From a virus, in IMG/VR virus record IMGVR_UViG_3300021478_000085, positions 1 to 33,515 of that record: 33,515 nt of DNA; one strand, written 5' to 3'. Below, one piece after another: positions 1-6,522 of this stretch. Under the pieces are notes generated by a model. The model made no database searches. It saw only the letters and a program-made list of their open reading frames with translations, and was not told the origin of the DNA. Numbering within the stretch: position 1 is the first letter of the stretch; every line of letters begins with the position of its first letter. The position numbers and the translations under genes are program-made.

Positions 1-777
1 CGCTGGGAGGTAATCGAGCTGCCCGCGATCCTGCCGTCTGGCGATGCGCTCTTCCCGCAGTTCTGGTCGGTCGAGGAGCTGCGCGCCACGCGCGCCACCA
101 TGCCGGTGACGCGCTGGATGGCGAACTACCAGCAGTCGCCGGTGTCGGAGGAGGCGGCCATCATCAAGCGCGAATGGTGGAAGGACTGGAAGAAGGAGGA
201 GCCGCCCGCCTGCGACTTTGTGGTGCAGAGCTGGGACACGGCGTTCAGCGAGAAGGAGAGCGCCAACCACTCGGCCTGCATCACCTGGGGCGTGTTCCGC
301 TACCACACCCACGACGAGCCGCCGCGCACCATGACCGGCGTCATCCTGCTCGACGCCTACGAGGCGCGCATCGAGTTCCCCGAGCTGAAGAAGAAGGCCA
401 AGGAGCTGTACGAGAAGTGGAAGCCGGACTCGCTCGTGATCGAGAAGAAGGCCACCGGCCAGCCGCTCACCCAGGAGCTGTACCGCGCCGGGATCTACGT
501 GTGCGAGATGAGCGTCTCGCGCTCTAACGACAAGGTGACGCGCACCAATGCGGTGGCCGATCTGTTCAGCTCCGGCGTCATCTGGGCTCCGCTCGGCCTG
601 CGCTGGGTCGAGCAGGTGCGCAACCAGATGGCGGCCTTCCCTATCGCCCAGGACGACGACCTGCACGACGCCGCCGTGTGGGGCCTGCTGCGCCTGCGGC
701 AGGGCAACCTGATCCACCTGGGGACGGACTTCGAGGAGGACGGGTGGCAGCCCCGGCCCGCCACGAAATATTATTGA
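1..777 (+). CDS. terL: Terminase large subunit, C-terminal nuclease part (5' end outside window)
   Basis: The frame is open from base 1, so the gene begins upstream and only the last 258 residues are visible. The N-terminal ATPase is missing. What remains is the RNase H-like nuclease that cuts concatemeric DNA during head packaging. Seen: WDTAF near residue 79 (first acidic residue), IEKKATGQPL in the middle (second) and DDDLHDA near the end (third), in the order and spacing usual for Terminase_6C nucleases. The preceding MANYQQSP segment matches the region that normally joins ATPase to nuclease. It stops with TGA two bases before the next ATG and heads a short rightward group. Identification is firm; the subfamily is not determined. 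Confidence 0.93.
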   Translation, partial: RWEVIELPAILPSGDALFPQFWSVEELRATRATMPVTRWMANYQQSPVSEEAAIIKREWWKDWKKEEPPACDFVVQSWDTAFSEKESANHSACITWGVFRYHTHDEPPRTMTGVILLDAYEARIEFPELKKKAKELYEKWKPDSLVIEKKATGQPLTQELYRAGIYVCEMSVSRSNDKVTRTNAVADLFSSGVIWAPLGLRWVEQVRNQMAAFPIAQDDDLHDAAVWGLLRLRQGNLIHLGTDFEEDGWQPRPATKYY

Positions 778-779
778 AG

Positions 780-980
780 ATGAAGCGCACGCTCAGATTG
801 GTGCCAGTCCGCGACGTCTGCTGTATTTACTGCGGCGGCCCTGCCGTGTACAGTGCGGAGTCGCGCTGGGGGGACAATCTGCGCGTGCGGGCGCTCTGCG
901 AGATTCACGGGCGCGCGTTTGCCATCCGCTGGGATGTCGAGCTGCCGGAGCCGCCGAGGAGGGAACAATGGGCCGTCTGA
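780..980 (+). CDS. Cys-rich microprotein, putative zinc-binding, 66 aa
   Basis: This gene starts two bases after the terminase stop. It has CCIYCGG near residues 17-23 and a CEIH motif near residue 46, so two Cys/His pairs could hold one zinc ion. I do not recognise the family. Its last 13 bases overlap the start of the following P-loop gene, and the purine-rich GAGGAGGGAAC that serves that gene lies inside its end, which suggests coupled translation. The start is the only ATG that fits between its neighbours. Confidence 0.7.
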   Translation: MKRTLRLVPVRDVCCIYCGGPAVYSAESRWGDNLRVRALCEIHGRAFAIRWDVELPEPPRREQWAV

Positions 981-1405
981 CGATTCTGATGGGTGCGCCG
1001 GGCTCCGGCAAATCAACCTGGGCCGGGGGCCGCGACGGGCGCGGCGAGGTGGTCTCGACCGAGGGGGCGCGCGTCGATCCCGGCGCGGCGGGCGAGGTGA
1101 TGAGCACGGCCTACCGGCGCATCAAGGAGCTGCTGGCCAACGACGAGCACGTCATCTTCGACACCTGCGCCGCCAGCCCGGGTGCGCGCAAGGCGGCGCT
1201 CAAGATCGCCCGCGAGCACAGCGCGGAGGTCGATGTGACCGTGTTCGACACGCCGGTCGAGGACTGCCTCGAGGCGCAGCGTACGCGCGAGCACCCGGTG
1301 CCGGACGAGACCGTGCGCCGCTACCATGCCGACATCCGCCGCCAGATTCCCGCGCTGGCCAGCGAGGGTTTTCGCCGCGTAAAAATCATTCGCCGGGCGC
1401 GGTGA
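968..1405 (+). CDS. P-loop kinase-like protein (AAA_33 / polynucleotide kinase type)
   Basis: The 145-aa protein begins with a beta strand followed by a Walker A motif GAPGSGKST at residues 9-17. Further on are VIFDTCAAS (Walker B-like strand) and a C-terminal stretch with Arg residues followed by VPDETVRRYHADI, which resembles the lid of T4 Pnk-type 5'-kinases and AAA_33 proteins. In that family the domain moves phosphate from ATP to a nucleic-acid 5' end or a small molecule. No phosphatase domain is present. A strong ribosome site, GAGGAGG, precedes the ATG. The gene ends 20 bases inside the end of the convergent leftward gene. Substrate unknown. Confidence 0.75.
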   Translation: MGRLTILMGAPGSGKSTWAGGRDGRGEVVSTEGARVDPGAAGEVMSTAYRRIKELLANDEHVIFDTCAASPGARKAALKIAREHSAEVDVTVFDTPVEDCLEAQRTREHPVPDETVRRYHADIRRQIPALASEGFRRVKIIRRAR

Positions 1406-1622
1406 CTTCCTGATCGCGGCACTGGGTGCAGAGCACTCTGCCGCCCGCCAGCTCGATCCGCCCGAACAGCATCACGCGGTGGCCGCATTCGAGAACGGCG
1501 TAATGACCCACGCGCGTCTCGGGAATCGGGCCAACGGTCTCCACGATGAGTTTGTGGTGACGCGAGGCGCGCGGCTCCTCGTCGGGCTCCAGGTACGCGC
1601 CGCCGCCGAGCGGGATCTTCAC
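1386..1622 (-). CDS. Small zinc-ribbon-like protein, 78 aa (paralogue of 3875-4102)
   Basis: This is the last gene of the leftward array. Its GTG start overlaps the previous stop (GTGA), as in the other couplings here. The motif LECGHRVMLFG followed about 18 residues later by CTQC gives a C-G-H / C-x2-C ligand set. The protein at 3875-4102 has the same layout (LECGHEPLLLGG, then CPSC), so the two are probably duplicates. Function unknown; a structural zinc site is an inference from the cysteines. Confidence 0.75.
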   Translation of the reverse strand: MKIPLGGGAYLEPDEEPRASRHHKLIVETVGPIPETRVGHYAVLECGHRVMLFGRIELAGGRVLCTQCRDQEVTAPGE

Positions 1623-1870
1623 ACTTCCCCCAGATACTCGTAGATCTTCATCGGCTCGCCGGTGTTGTCGGTGATCTGCTCCAGGTCGGGGCCAGTGCGC
1701 TGCGCCATAAAGTCCATGCGCAAGACGCCGGACGTGAACAGAACGTAGGCCTTCGTCACCTCGGCCACCCACATGGTGGATAGCATCGGGACGTTGGCCT
1801 TCGCCAGCACCACCACCGTGCGCCATTTCAACTCGCTGACTTTCAGTTCGCGGCCAATCTCGTTGTTCAT
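1619..1870 (-). CDS. Hypothetical protein, 83 aa
   Basis: The start ATG overlaps the upstream stop (ATGA) and the end overlaps the next GTG. The mixed hydrophobic middle (WRTVVVLAKANVPML, then WVAEVTKAYVLFTSGVLRMDF) predicts a compact beta-rich fold rather than membrane helices. I do not recognise the family. Confidence 0.72.
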   Translation of the reverse strand: MNNEIGRELKVSELKWRTVVVLAKANVPMLSTMWVAEVTKAYVLFTSGVLRMDFMAQRTGPDLEQITDNTGEPMKIYEYLGEV

Positions 1871-2514
1871 TGGATCTTTTCGTCCTCGTCCTTCTCCTCG
1901 GGCTCGTCGTCGCCGTCGAACTTGACCACCTGAAGGCCTATGAGCTTGGCGATGGGGCTACGCAGGAGGCTCTCGAGCCGCCGCTGCGCTTTGGTTTTTG
2001 GGCTCTCGGTTTTGACGACGACGTACCCGGCCCGCAGGCCCAGGCATTCCGCCGCGTACAGAGACGGCGGATCGATGTCGCGGATCTCCTGCCAGACTAT
2101 GTTGCGGAGCAGGTCTTCCATGCTTTCGAGCTGGGCGATCTTGGGGAGGGCGGCGTCCTTTTCCTGCTCCGTAATGGCGACGAATTTCGCCTCGAAGGTA
2201 GCGAGCGAACCACGCTTGTCGTACTCGTGAGCCAGAGCCCAGAGCCGCTGGATGTCAGGCCGGTCGAGCACGGTCAGGACCTGCTCTTCCCCTTCCTGAA
2301 CGGACATCAGGCTGGCAGTGGCTGCGGCCATTTGCTCCGGGGTCACGAGCGCTGCCTCGCGGGCCAGCCGCTCAAGTAAGTTCATCGTCGTAGCTCCTCT
2401 CTGTGCGTCATCGATCAGGCGCTGTATCTCGCAATCACTCTTGTGCTCAGTTGCACCGCCCATCAAGTAGACGCCGCAGCTGTAGCAGTGTGTCGGTAAC
2501 TCGAAGGTGCTCAC
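1867..2514 (-). CDS. Hypothetical protein, 215 aa, possible fusion with an internal start at 2385
   Basis: The first 43 residues form a small zinc-like module (CYSCGVYLMGG then HKSDC). The rest is a helical domain with an acidic, lysine-rich tail (DEPEEKDEDEKIQ). At 2385-2383 there is an internal ATG (MNLLERLAR) preceded by GAGGAG, a CTACGACG spacer and ATG, the same leader that precedes many free-standing genes here. That leader is read in frame as RGATT. The ORF may therefore make both a 215-aa and a 172-aa protein, or may be a recent fusion of two genes. Both ends use ATGA overlaps. Function unknown. Confidence 0.75.
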   Translation of the reverse strand: MSTFELPTHCYSCGVYLMGGATEHKSDCEIQRLIDDAQRGATTMNLLERLAREAALVTPEQMAAATASLMSVQEGEEQVLTVLDRPDIQRLWALAHEYDKRGSLATFEAKFVAITEQEKDAALPKIAQLESMEDLLRNIVWQEIRDIDPPSLYAAECLGLRAGYVVVKTESPKTKAQRRLESLLRSPIAKLIGLQVVKFDGDDEPEEKDEDEKIQ

Positions 2515-2753
2515 TTACGTTTCTCCGCCTGCGCCGTTTCGTAGAGCGCCATCTCGATCACCTGGATCGTCGCCGACTTACCCTTGGGAAACCACTCCGG
2601 CTTGTCGTCGGCCACGCGCAACTGGAAGCACACCCAGGCCCACTGCTCGGGTATGCTGCCGATGCCTTCGAAGAACAGTTCGTCGCCGTGCTGGTACTTG
2701 GCCCATTCGATCAGGCCGTCGGCGGCGGTCATGCTGAGCTTGTTAATCTTCAT
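2511..2753 (-). CDS. Hypothetical protein, 80 aa
   Basis: The start is MKINKLSM, whose ATG overlaps the upstream stop as ATGA; longer starts would run deep into the neighbour. Recognisable stretches are DGLIEWAKYQHGDELFFEGIG and EQWAWVCFQLRV. The protein is acidic and Trp-rich with a basic tail (AQAEKRK). It is not recognised. The spacing fits a translationally coupled operon. Confidence 0.72.
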   Translation of the reverse strand: MKINKLSMTAADGLIEWAKYQHGDELFFEGIGSIPEQWAWVCFQLRVADDKPEWFPKGKSATIQVIEMALYETAQAEKRK

Positions 2754-2971
2754 TGGCAGGGTGCTCCGCGTTCCGATGGCGCGATCCGCGCCACCTCGTG
2801 ACCGCATTGGTGACAGGAGATGATCAGATGGCCGAGCGACTTCTCGTAGCGCACGTCCACGCCGCGATGGCGGTGACAGGCGGAGTGCAGGAAGATCACC
2901 TCGTGGTCATGAGCGCAATTCGGCACGGCGCACCGGGCGGTGTCCAGGTCGGCTTTTGCGAGGATCTTCAT
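2750..2971 (-). CDS. Small Cys/His protein, putative zinc-binding, 73 aa
   Basis: The start MKILAKADLD overlaps the upstream stop (TGATG). The protein holds CAVPNCAHDHE, then HSACHRHRG and finally CHQCGHE, enough Cys and His for one or two zinc ions. The C-terminal C-x2-C-G-H is shared in style with several other microproteins in this array. No enzyme motif is visible. Confidence 0.72.
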   Translation of the reverse strand: MKILAKADLDTARCAVPNCAHDHEVIFLHSACHRHRGVDVRYEKSLGHLIISCHQCGHEVARIAPSERGAPCQ

Positions 2972-3222
2972 CAAAACTCTCCCGTCTCGATGTCGTGACG
3001 CATGGCATGCAGGCCGCTCTCGAGCACCCGCGCGCGGTCGCGCGTTTTCTGCTGCACCTTCGCCATGACGAGCAACACCAACACATTGCAAAACCAGATG
3101 CCGCAGGTCAGCGCGATGAACCAGTTATGGCGGTACAGGTTCAGGAAAACCGTAAACAGGTTGCCCACCGCGAGGCCCTGCAGGAGCCAGCGCACGAATT
3201 CGATGTCGCGATCATATTCCAT
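2971..3222 (-). CDS. Small inner-membrane protein, 83 aa
   Basis: The chosen start is MEYDRDIEF, where ATG overlaps the upstream TGA. Two hydrophobic segments (about residues 9-28 and 33-53, the latter ALTCGIWFCNVLVLLVM) flank a short polar turn. A basic, helical tail (KVQQKTRDRARVLESG) should face the cytoplasm. A holin-like role is possible, but there is no endolysin nearby and the surroundings are early-type genes, so I leave it as a membrane protein of unknown role. Confidence 0.72.
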   Translation of the reverse strand: MEYDRDIEFVRWLLQGLAVGNLFTVFLNLYRHNWFIALTCGIWFCNVLVLLVMAKVQQKTRDRARVLESGLHAMRHDIETGEF

Positions 3223-3416
3223 CAGTCGTCCGGCTCCTGGGTCTGTTTGAAGCTCCACTGGATCAGCTCCATGATGGTCGAGTTACTGAACACTTTGCCG
3301 GGCGGCTGGCGCACGGCCCAGGCGGCGGCCAGCTCGTCGAGCGCCCGGTGCAGTTCGATGTGGCGCTCGCGGCGGCGCTTGTTGGTCATCTTGCGAAACT
3401 CGCTTTGCAGTTTCAT
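3222..3416 (-). CDS. Small basic protein, 64 aa
   Basis: The gene starts at MKLQSEFRKM, with ATG overlapping the previous stop (ATGA). The N-terminal half is strongly basic (TNKRRRERHIELHRALDEL) and probably helical, which would suit nucleic-acid contact, but no defined DNA-binding motif is seen. It ends by overlapping the start of the membrane protein at 2971-3222. Confidence 0.68.
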   Translation of the reverse strand: MKLQSEFRKMTNKRRRERHIELHRALDELAAAWAVRQPPGKVFSNSTIMELIQWSFKQTQEPDD

Positions 3417-3652
3417 TTCCTTAAATGTTCGCTCATCAGCTGGCTCATGCGCTCCGCCTCTTTCCGGGCGGCCTCTTCCGGCGCGCGCATCATCCGGGCG
3501 AGCTGCATCAGGCTCTCGACGTACTTGTCCGTCATCGAGACCAGCATGTCGGAGATCATCGATAACTGGATCTCGGCAAACTCCATCAGGCGCGCCTCGA
3601 CCACCTTGTCCACCACCTCGCGAACCTGCATCTTTTCTTTCTCGGTGAGCAT
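3413..3652 (-). CDS. Helical (coiled-coil-like) protein, 79 aa
   Basis: The whole protein is predicted helical, with spaced Met, Leu and Ile residues (VREVVDKVVEARLMEF, then LVSMTDKYVESLMQLARMM) and a charged tail. It likely oligomerises. The upstream neighbour ends directly at its start (TGA-ATG). The family is not recognised. Confidence 0.7.
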   Translation of the reverse strand: MLTEKEKMQVREVVDKVVEARLMEFAEIQLSMISDMLVSMTDKYVESLMQLARMMRAPEEAARKEAERMSQLMSEHLRK

Positions 3653-3874
3653 TCACCGCTCTTCCACAAACGGCACGATGGTCAGCCGGTGCCCGTGATG
3701 CTTGTCGGTTTCGTAGCTGCACCCGGGAAGGTGCAGCCAGTAGAATTCATCGCAGCTGCGGCAGTAGTCTTTCGCCACGTGGCAATCGCAACCCGGCATG
3801 TGCCAGCCGAAGCCGGAGAACGAGCATGCCATGGAGAGCAGCTCCGCAACCTGTCGGTCTTCGAGAAATGGCAT
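3653..3874 (-). CDS. Cys-rich microprotein with an internal repeat, 73 aa
   Basis: Two copies of a similar phrase, WHMPGCDCH and WLHLPGCSYE, flank CRSCDEF, giving about six Cys and several His in 35 residues. This looks like a duplicated zinc-binding hairpin. It abuts its neighbours without gap (TGA-ATG on both sides). Function unknown. Confidence 0.72.
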   Translation of the reverse strand: MPFLEDRQVAELLSMACSFSGFGWHMPGCDCHVAKDYCRSCDEFYWLHLPGCSYETDKHHGHRLTIVPFVEER

Positions 3875-4102
3875 TCAGCTTTCCTTCGCCAATTCATAGC
3901 ACGACGGGCAGAAGCTCAGGTCGCCCACCTGGGGTGAGCTTCTGCCGCCCAGCAGCAAGGGCTCGTGCCCGCACTCGAGCTTGACCTCGTGGATGTTGGA
4001 CACGATGGGAATGGGGCGGCAGACGGCCAGGACGCGCCGCAGGAAGCGCGGGTCGGCGGTCAGCGGGTCGTCGGTGCGGTAGATGACCGGCTCGTCCGTC
4101 AT
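3875..4102 (-). CDS. Small zinc-ribbon-like protein, 75 aa (paralogue of 1386-1622)
   Basis: The N-terminal half (RTDDPLTADPRFLRRVLAV) is followed by VKLECGHEPLLLGG and, about 12 residues later, FCPSCYEL. The C-G-H plus C-x2-C ligand pattern and the leucine-glycine spacer match the protein at 1386-1622, suggesting duplication within this array. It starts at an ATGA overlap. Role unknown. Confidence 0.74.
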   Translation of the reverse strand: MTDEPVIYRTDDPLTADPRFLRRVLAVCRPIPIVSNIHEVKLECGHEPLLLGGRSSPQVGDLSFCPSCYELAKES

Positions 4103-4413
4103 TGCGTCACTCCCGGCTGCCAGAAGATGGTGGTCTTCAGTTCAGGATGGTCGAGCTTGCGCTGGACGCGCATGCCCAGCCGGAAGCACATGCGCGCCAT
4201 CTGGTAGACGTAGTCGGGCAGCACCGTGCCGATGGGCACGCGATGCGCTCCGGCGATGTCGGCCACATACGAAGGCAGCTTCTGGTCGATCTGCTGGTAT
4301 TCCTCGTAGATCGCGTGCCGCATCATGATGTCGAACTCGGCGTTGTCCCTCGCCTCGTAGCACTCCTCGTTGTACTCCTCGGTGACGGCCTCTATCGCCT
4401 CGGCGATGTTCAT
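4099..4413 (-). CDS. Hypothetical acidic helical protein, 104 aa
   Basis: The N-terminus is acidic (MNIAEAIEAVTEEYNEECYEA). The centre is aromatic and helical (HAIYEEYQQIDQKLPSYVAD). The C-terminal half (PDYVYQMARMCFRLGMRVQRKL) could pack as a helix pair. It is coupled at both ends by ATGA. I do not recognise it. Confidence 0.73.
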   Translation of the reverse strand: MNIAEAIEAVTEEYNEECYEARDNAEFDIMMRHAIYEEYQQIDQKLPSYVADIAGAHRVPIGTVLPDYVYQMARMCFRLGMRVQRKLDHPELKTTIFWQPGVTQ

Positions 4414-4697
4414 GGCGTCGTGCCTCCCTTCTGATCGACGATCTGGCGCACCAGCCAGACGAATGCGCGCAGGATCTGGTCCAGCCGCCCTGGCGGCAGG
4501 GCGGGCTGCAGCTGCAAGTTTAACGCGCGCGTGGAATTCTCCGGGTGCTTGCGCATGTAGCGGTCCCAGGCCTGATGGGCGACCGGCCCGGGGGAGTCGC
4601 CTTCGGCGGCGAACAGCAGGGCGTCGGGGTGGGCGAACTCTTCCACGTGGATCGAATGCTCTTCGAGCGTAGCCGTGACGTTCACTCTACACAGCAT
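4410..4697 (-). CDS. Hypothetical protein, 95 aa
   Basis: The start MLCRVNVTATLEEHS is chosen because AGAGGAGACACACC lies directly before this ATG; longer frames upstream have no ribosome site. Later segments are HQAWDRYMRKHPENSTRALN and LDQILRAFVWLVRQIVDQ, the latter an amphipathic helix. No family is recognised. The 43-base gap to the next gene holds only this ribosome site. Confidence 0.72.
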   Translation of the reverse strand: MLCRVNVTATLEEHSIHVEEFAHPDALLFAAEGDSPGPVAHQAWDRYMRKHPENSTRALNLQLQPALPPGRLDQILRAFVWLVRQIVDQKGGTTP

Positions 4698-4740
4698 GGT
4701 GTGTCTCCTCTTCGCTTCTCTTGTAACCCGGTTGGTGTAA

Positions 4741-5085
4741 CTAGGCAGCGCCAGCGCTTCGGTGGACGACGCGCAGCTTGCGCTTCTGCCGCTGCTTGGG
4801 GGCGCGCGGGTCCGCGAAGCCGTAGGCCACATAGTCGAAGTAGCGGGTCAGGGGCTGCGAGGGGTCGTGCCGCCGGATCTCGGTGTGGTGGAGCAGGTCC
4901 CAGGCCTTGCGGCCCTCCGGGGTGAGATGGAAGCCGTAGCCGGGCCGGTAGGCCAGCCAGTCGCGGATCAGGAAGCTGCGGAAGCCGCGCTGGTCGAACT
5001 CCATGGCCTTCTCGATGGTGACGAACTTCTGCCCGACCAGATAGCGTAACAGCGGCAGCTGGTAGTTACTAACAGTGGTGCTCAT
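4741..5085 (-). CDS. Hypothetical basic protein with winged-helix-like layout, 114 aa
   Basis: The sequence LPLLRYLVGQKFVTIEKAMEF, then RSFLIRDWLAYRPGYGFHLTPEGRKAW, reads like helix-turn-helix followed by a wing ending in LTPEGRKAW, as seen in small winged-helix proteins. A very basic tail follows (PKQRQKRKLRVVHRSAG). A DNA-binding role is an inference from this layout only. The ATG overlaps the stop of the AT-hook-like gene upstream. Confidence 0.72.
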   Translation of the reverse strand: MSTTVSNYQLPLLRYLVGQKFVTIEKAMEFDQRGFRSFLIRDWLAYRPGYGFHLTPEGRKAWDLLHHTEIRRHDPSQPLTRYFDYVAYGFADPRAPKQRQKRKLRVVHRSAGAA

Positions 5086-5528
5086 GCGGCGGCCTCTTCG
5101 TCCGTTTTAGCATGCTTCGCCCGCTTCCGCCCGCGCTGCATACTGCGCAGCAACGCCTGTTTCTTGGCGTCGGACATCCCGTCCCAGCGCTTCCTGGCAC
5201 CGGCACTCTTCTTCTCCGCGCGCCGCTTGGCCACGCTCACCTCGATGCGCCGCGCCATCTCGCGTCTGCGCGCCTCGGGGTCGGCTGGCCAGCCGGACTT
5301 TCTGACCGCCAGCAGCGTGACCTTCGGCAGCTTCTCCTCCTTCGGCACCTTCGGGGGCCGTCCCATCTTCTTGCGCTCCGGCTTGTTCTCCTCGGGTCCG
5401 CGCTCGTTTGCGAGATCGGCGTAAAAAGTCTCCAAGAGATCAATCGCCAGCCTTACCCCGTAGCGCGCGACGGTGCGCGTCAGCTCGGGAGGTAAGTTCT
5501 TGAGTAAGTCGTTTAAGTTCCCTTGCAT
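5082..5528 (-). CDS. Basic DNA-binding-like protein with AT-hook-like GRPPK, 148 aa
   Basis: This is the first gene after the promoter at 5615-5643. The start is the ATG of MQGNLNDLL, behind AAAGGACACGAACCG; an upstream GTG at 5561 in the same frame lacks a ribosome site. The N-terminal part is helical (RTVARYGVRLAIDLLETFYADL). Next comes ERKKMGRPPKVPKEEK, an AT-hook-like stretch. The C-terminal half is very basic and contains RKRWDGMSDAKKQALLRSM, a phrase shared in style with the proteins at 5698-5952 and 6122-6346 (RW-x-G-V/M-S/T). It probably binds DNA or RNA; exact role unknown. Confidence 0.78.
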   Translation of the reverse strand: MQGNLNDLLKNLPPELTRTVARYGVRLAIDLLETFYADLANERGPEENKPERKKMGRPPKVPKEEKLPKVTLLAVRKSGWPADPEARRREMARRIEVSVAKRRAEKKSAGARKRWDGMSDAKKQALLRSMQRGRKRAKHAKTDEEAAA

Positions 5529-5614
5529 CGGTTCGTGTCCTTTCGTGGAAATCCCCGCCACGAATCCGTTTTTGGCCCACCCGTTCGATTAATCCTTCGG
5601 CCAATATGCTGGCG

Positions 5615-5643
5615 ATTATAGATCCGGTTTTTAAGAATGACAA
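5615..5643 (-). promoter_or_regulatory. Strong sigma-70-type promoter, leftward
   Basis: On the minus strand, TTGTCA (5643-5638) is followed after exactly 17 bases by a perfect TATAAT (5620-5615). Transcription should start near 5608 and give a leader of about 80 bases before the ATG at 5528. It would drive the gene group 5528-1386. The surrounding 5580-5697 is the AT-rich gap of this array and contains no credible gene. Confidence 0.85.
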
Positions 5644-5697
5644 GTTTATTCTTTTTTTCCTACAAACATTCTAGGGACTCTACCGTACCGGGCGATT

Positions 5698-5952
5698 TCA
5701 CACGCCGGGCTCAGTTACTTCGTCCGGTTTCGCTTTCAGGTTGAGCGTGATGACTCCGGCCCGGCGGCAGCAGTCGAAGTACCGGTCGGCGGCGCGCTGC
5801 ATGCTGCTTGCGCCGCAGAAGCAGCGCTTGGCGGTGCGCGGCGTCTGCGCGGCCCGGCGCTGGTGTTCCTTGCGCTCGGCGGGCGTCACGCCCTTCCAGC
5901 GCTGCTCCGCCATCATGCGCGCGGCGAGGTTGATGGTTTTTTCTTTCTTCAT
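5698..5952 (-). CDS. Small basic Cys-rich protein, 84 aa (paralogue of 6122-6346)
   Basis: The gene starts at MKKEKTINL behind AGGAACCAA. The first half contains EQRWKGVTPAERKEHQRRAA. The second half holds CFCGASSMQRAADRYFDCCRRAG, four to five cysteines suited to one zinc site. The neighbour at 6122-6346 has the same two-part design (RWEGVS, then CRCGKY ... FDCCKRAG). The RWxG-V-S/T part resembles the short basic modules often attached to phage homing endonucleases, but there is no nuclease here. Function unknown. Confidence 0.76.
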   Translation of the reverse strand: MKKEKTINLAARMMAEQRWKGVTPAERKEHQRRAAQTPRTAKRCFCGASSMQRAADRYFDCCRRAGVITLNLKAKPDEVTEPGV

Positions 5953-6122
5953 TTGGTTCCTGATTTCTTTGTGCGTTCCGGCTCGGCGATCTGCCCTTGC
6001 GTCGTATCGGCGGCGGCAGCCCCGGTCGGCGGCCACACTTGCACCCACGACCCTTGACGCCACACGAACCGGCGGCCATCGGAGCAGACCACCTGACCGT
6101 TGAAGCTCAACTCACATTCCAT
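5949..6122 (-). CDS. Small hypothetical protein, 57 aa
   Basis: Its ATG overlaps the upstream stop (TGATG) and its stop overlaps the next ATG (ATGA). The sequence begins MECELSFNGQVVCSDGRR, continues FVWRQGSWVQVWPP and ends in a charged tail. The front looks like a small Trp-rich beta hairpin with two cysteines. The exact fit between two coupled neighbours is the main reason to accept it. Confidence 0.68.
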   Translation of the reverse strand: MECELSFNGQVVCSDGRRFVWRQGSWVQVWPPTGAAAADTTQGQIAEPERTKKSGTK

Positions 6123-6346
6123 CACTTACTCCCCGATTTCTTGCGATAGACTCCGGCGCGCTTGCAGCAATCAAACCCGCGCTGGGCGGCGGAGTGCAGC
6201 GTGTACTTGCCGCACCGGCAGCGCTTCTCTTTCGAGCGCGGCCTGCCGCCGCCGTTCGCCCGGATGGCCTTCATCTGGCGCGAGCGGGCGCGCTGGCTTA
6301 CGCCCTCCCAGCGCGCCTTGCCTGCGGCCTGCTTCTCCTCGTTCAT
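6122..6346 (-). CDS. Small basic Cys-rich protein, 74 aa (paralogue of 5698-5952)
   Basis: The start MNEEKQAAGK follows AAGGAAGCACCG. It shares with 5698-5952 the order RW-x-GVS, basic linker, C-x-CG, FDCC-[RK]-RAG. The linker GGGRPRSKEKR is AT-hook-like. A duplicated zinc-bearing nucleic-acid-binding module is the likely explanation; no catalytic residues are seen. Confidence 0.76.
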   Translation of the reverse strand: MNEEKQAAGKARWEGVSQRARSRQMKAIRANGGGRPRSKEKRCRCGKYTLHSAAQRGFDCCKRAGVYRKKSGSK

Positions 6347-6522
6347 CGGTGCTTCCTTTCCTGGCACTCGTCGCACCAGCTCCCATGCGAGCACTTATGC
6401 GGGCGCAGGCAGGTTGTAGCGATCCCCGCTATGCCGAGATCACGGGTCTTGATGGCGCTCGATTTCAACGCCACCGTTCTGCCGCACTTGTCACACCTCC
6501 ACGTCGGTATCGTTCGCGTCAT
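6343..6522 (-). CDS. Zinc-finger-like microprotein, 59 aa
   Basis: The 59-codon frame fits exactly between two ATGA overlaps. It contains WRCDKCGRTVALKS, a central IKTRDLGIAGIATTC, and C-terminal HKCSHGSWCDECQERKH, giving three C-x2-C-like pairs with His. It probably folds around one or two zinc ions. The family is not recognised. Confidence 0.74.
   Translation of the reverse strand: MTRTIPTWRCDKCGRTVALKSSAIKTRDLGIAGIATTCLRPHKCSHGSWCDECQERKHR

Noticed and set aside
2971-3222. Holin
   Set aside because: Two membrane segments fit, but there is no endolysin or spanin nearby and the operon looks early.
5440-5643. 67-codon leftward frame starting in the -35 box
   Set aside because: It begins with TTG inside the promoter, lacks a ribosome site and overlaps the start of the gene 5082-5528.
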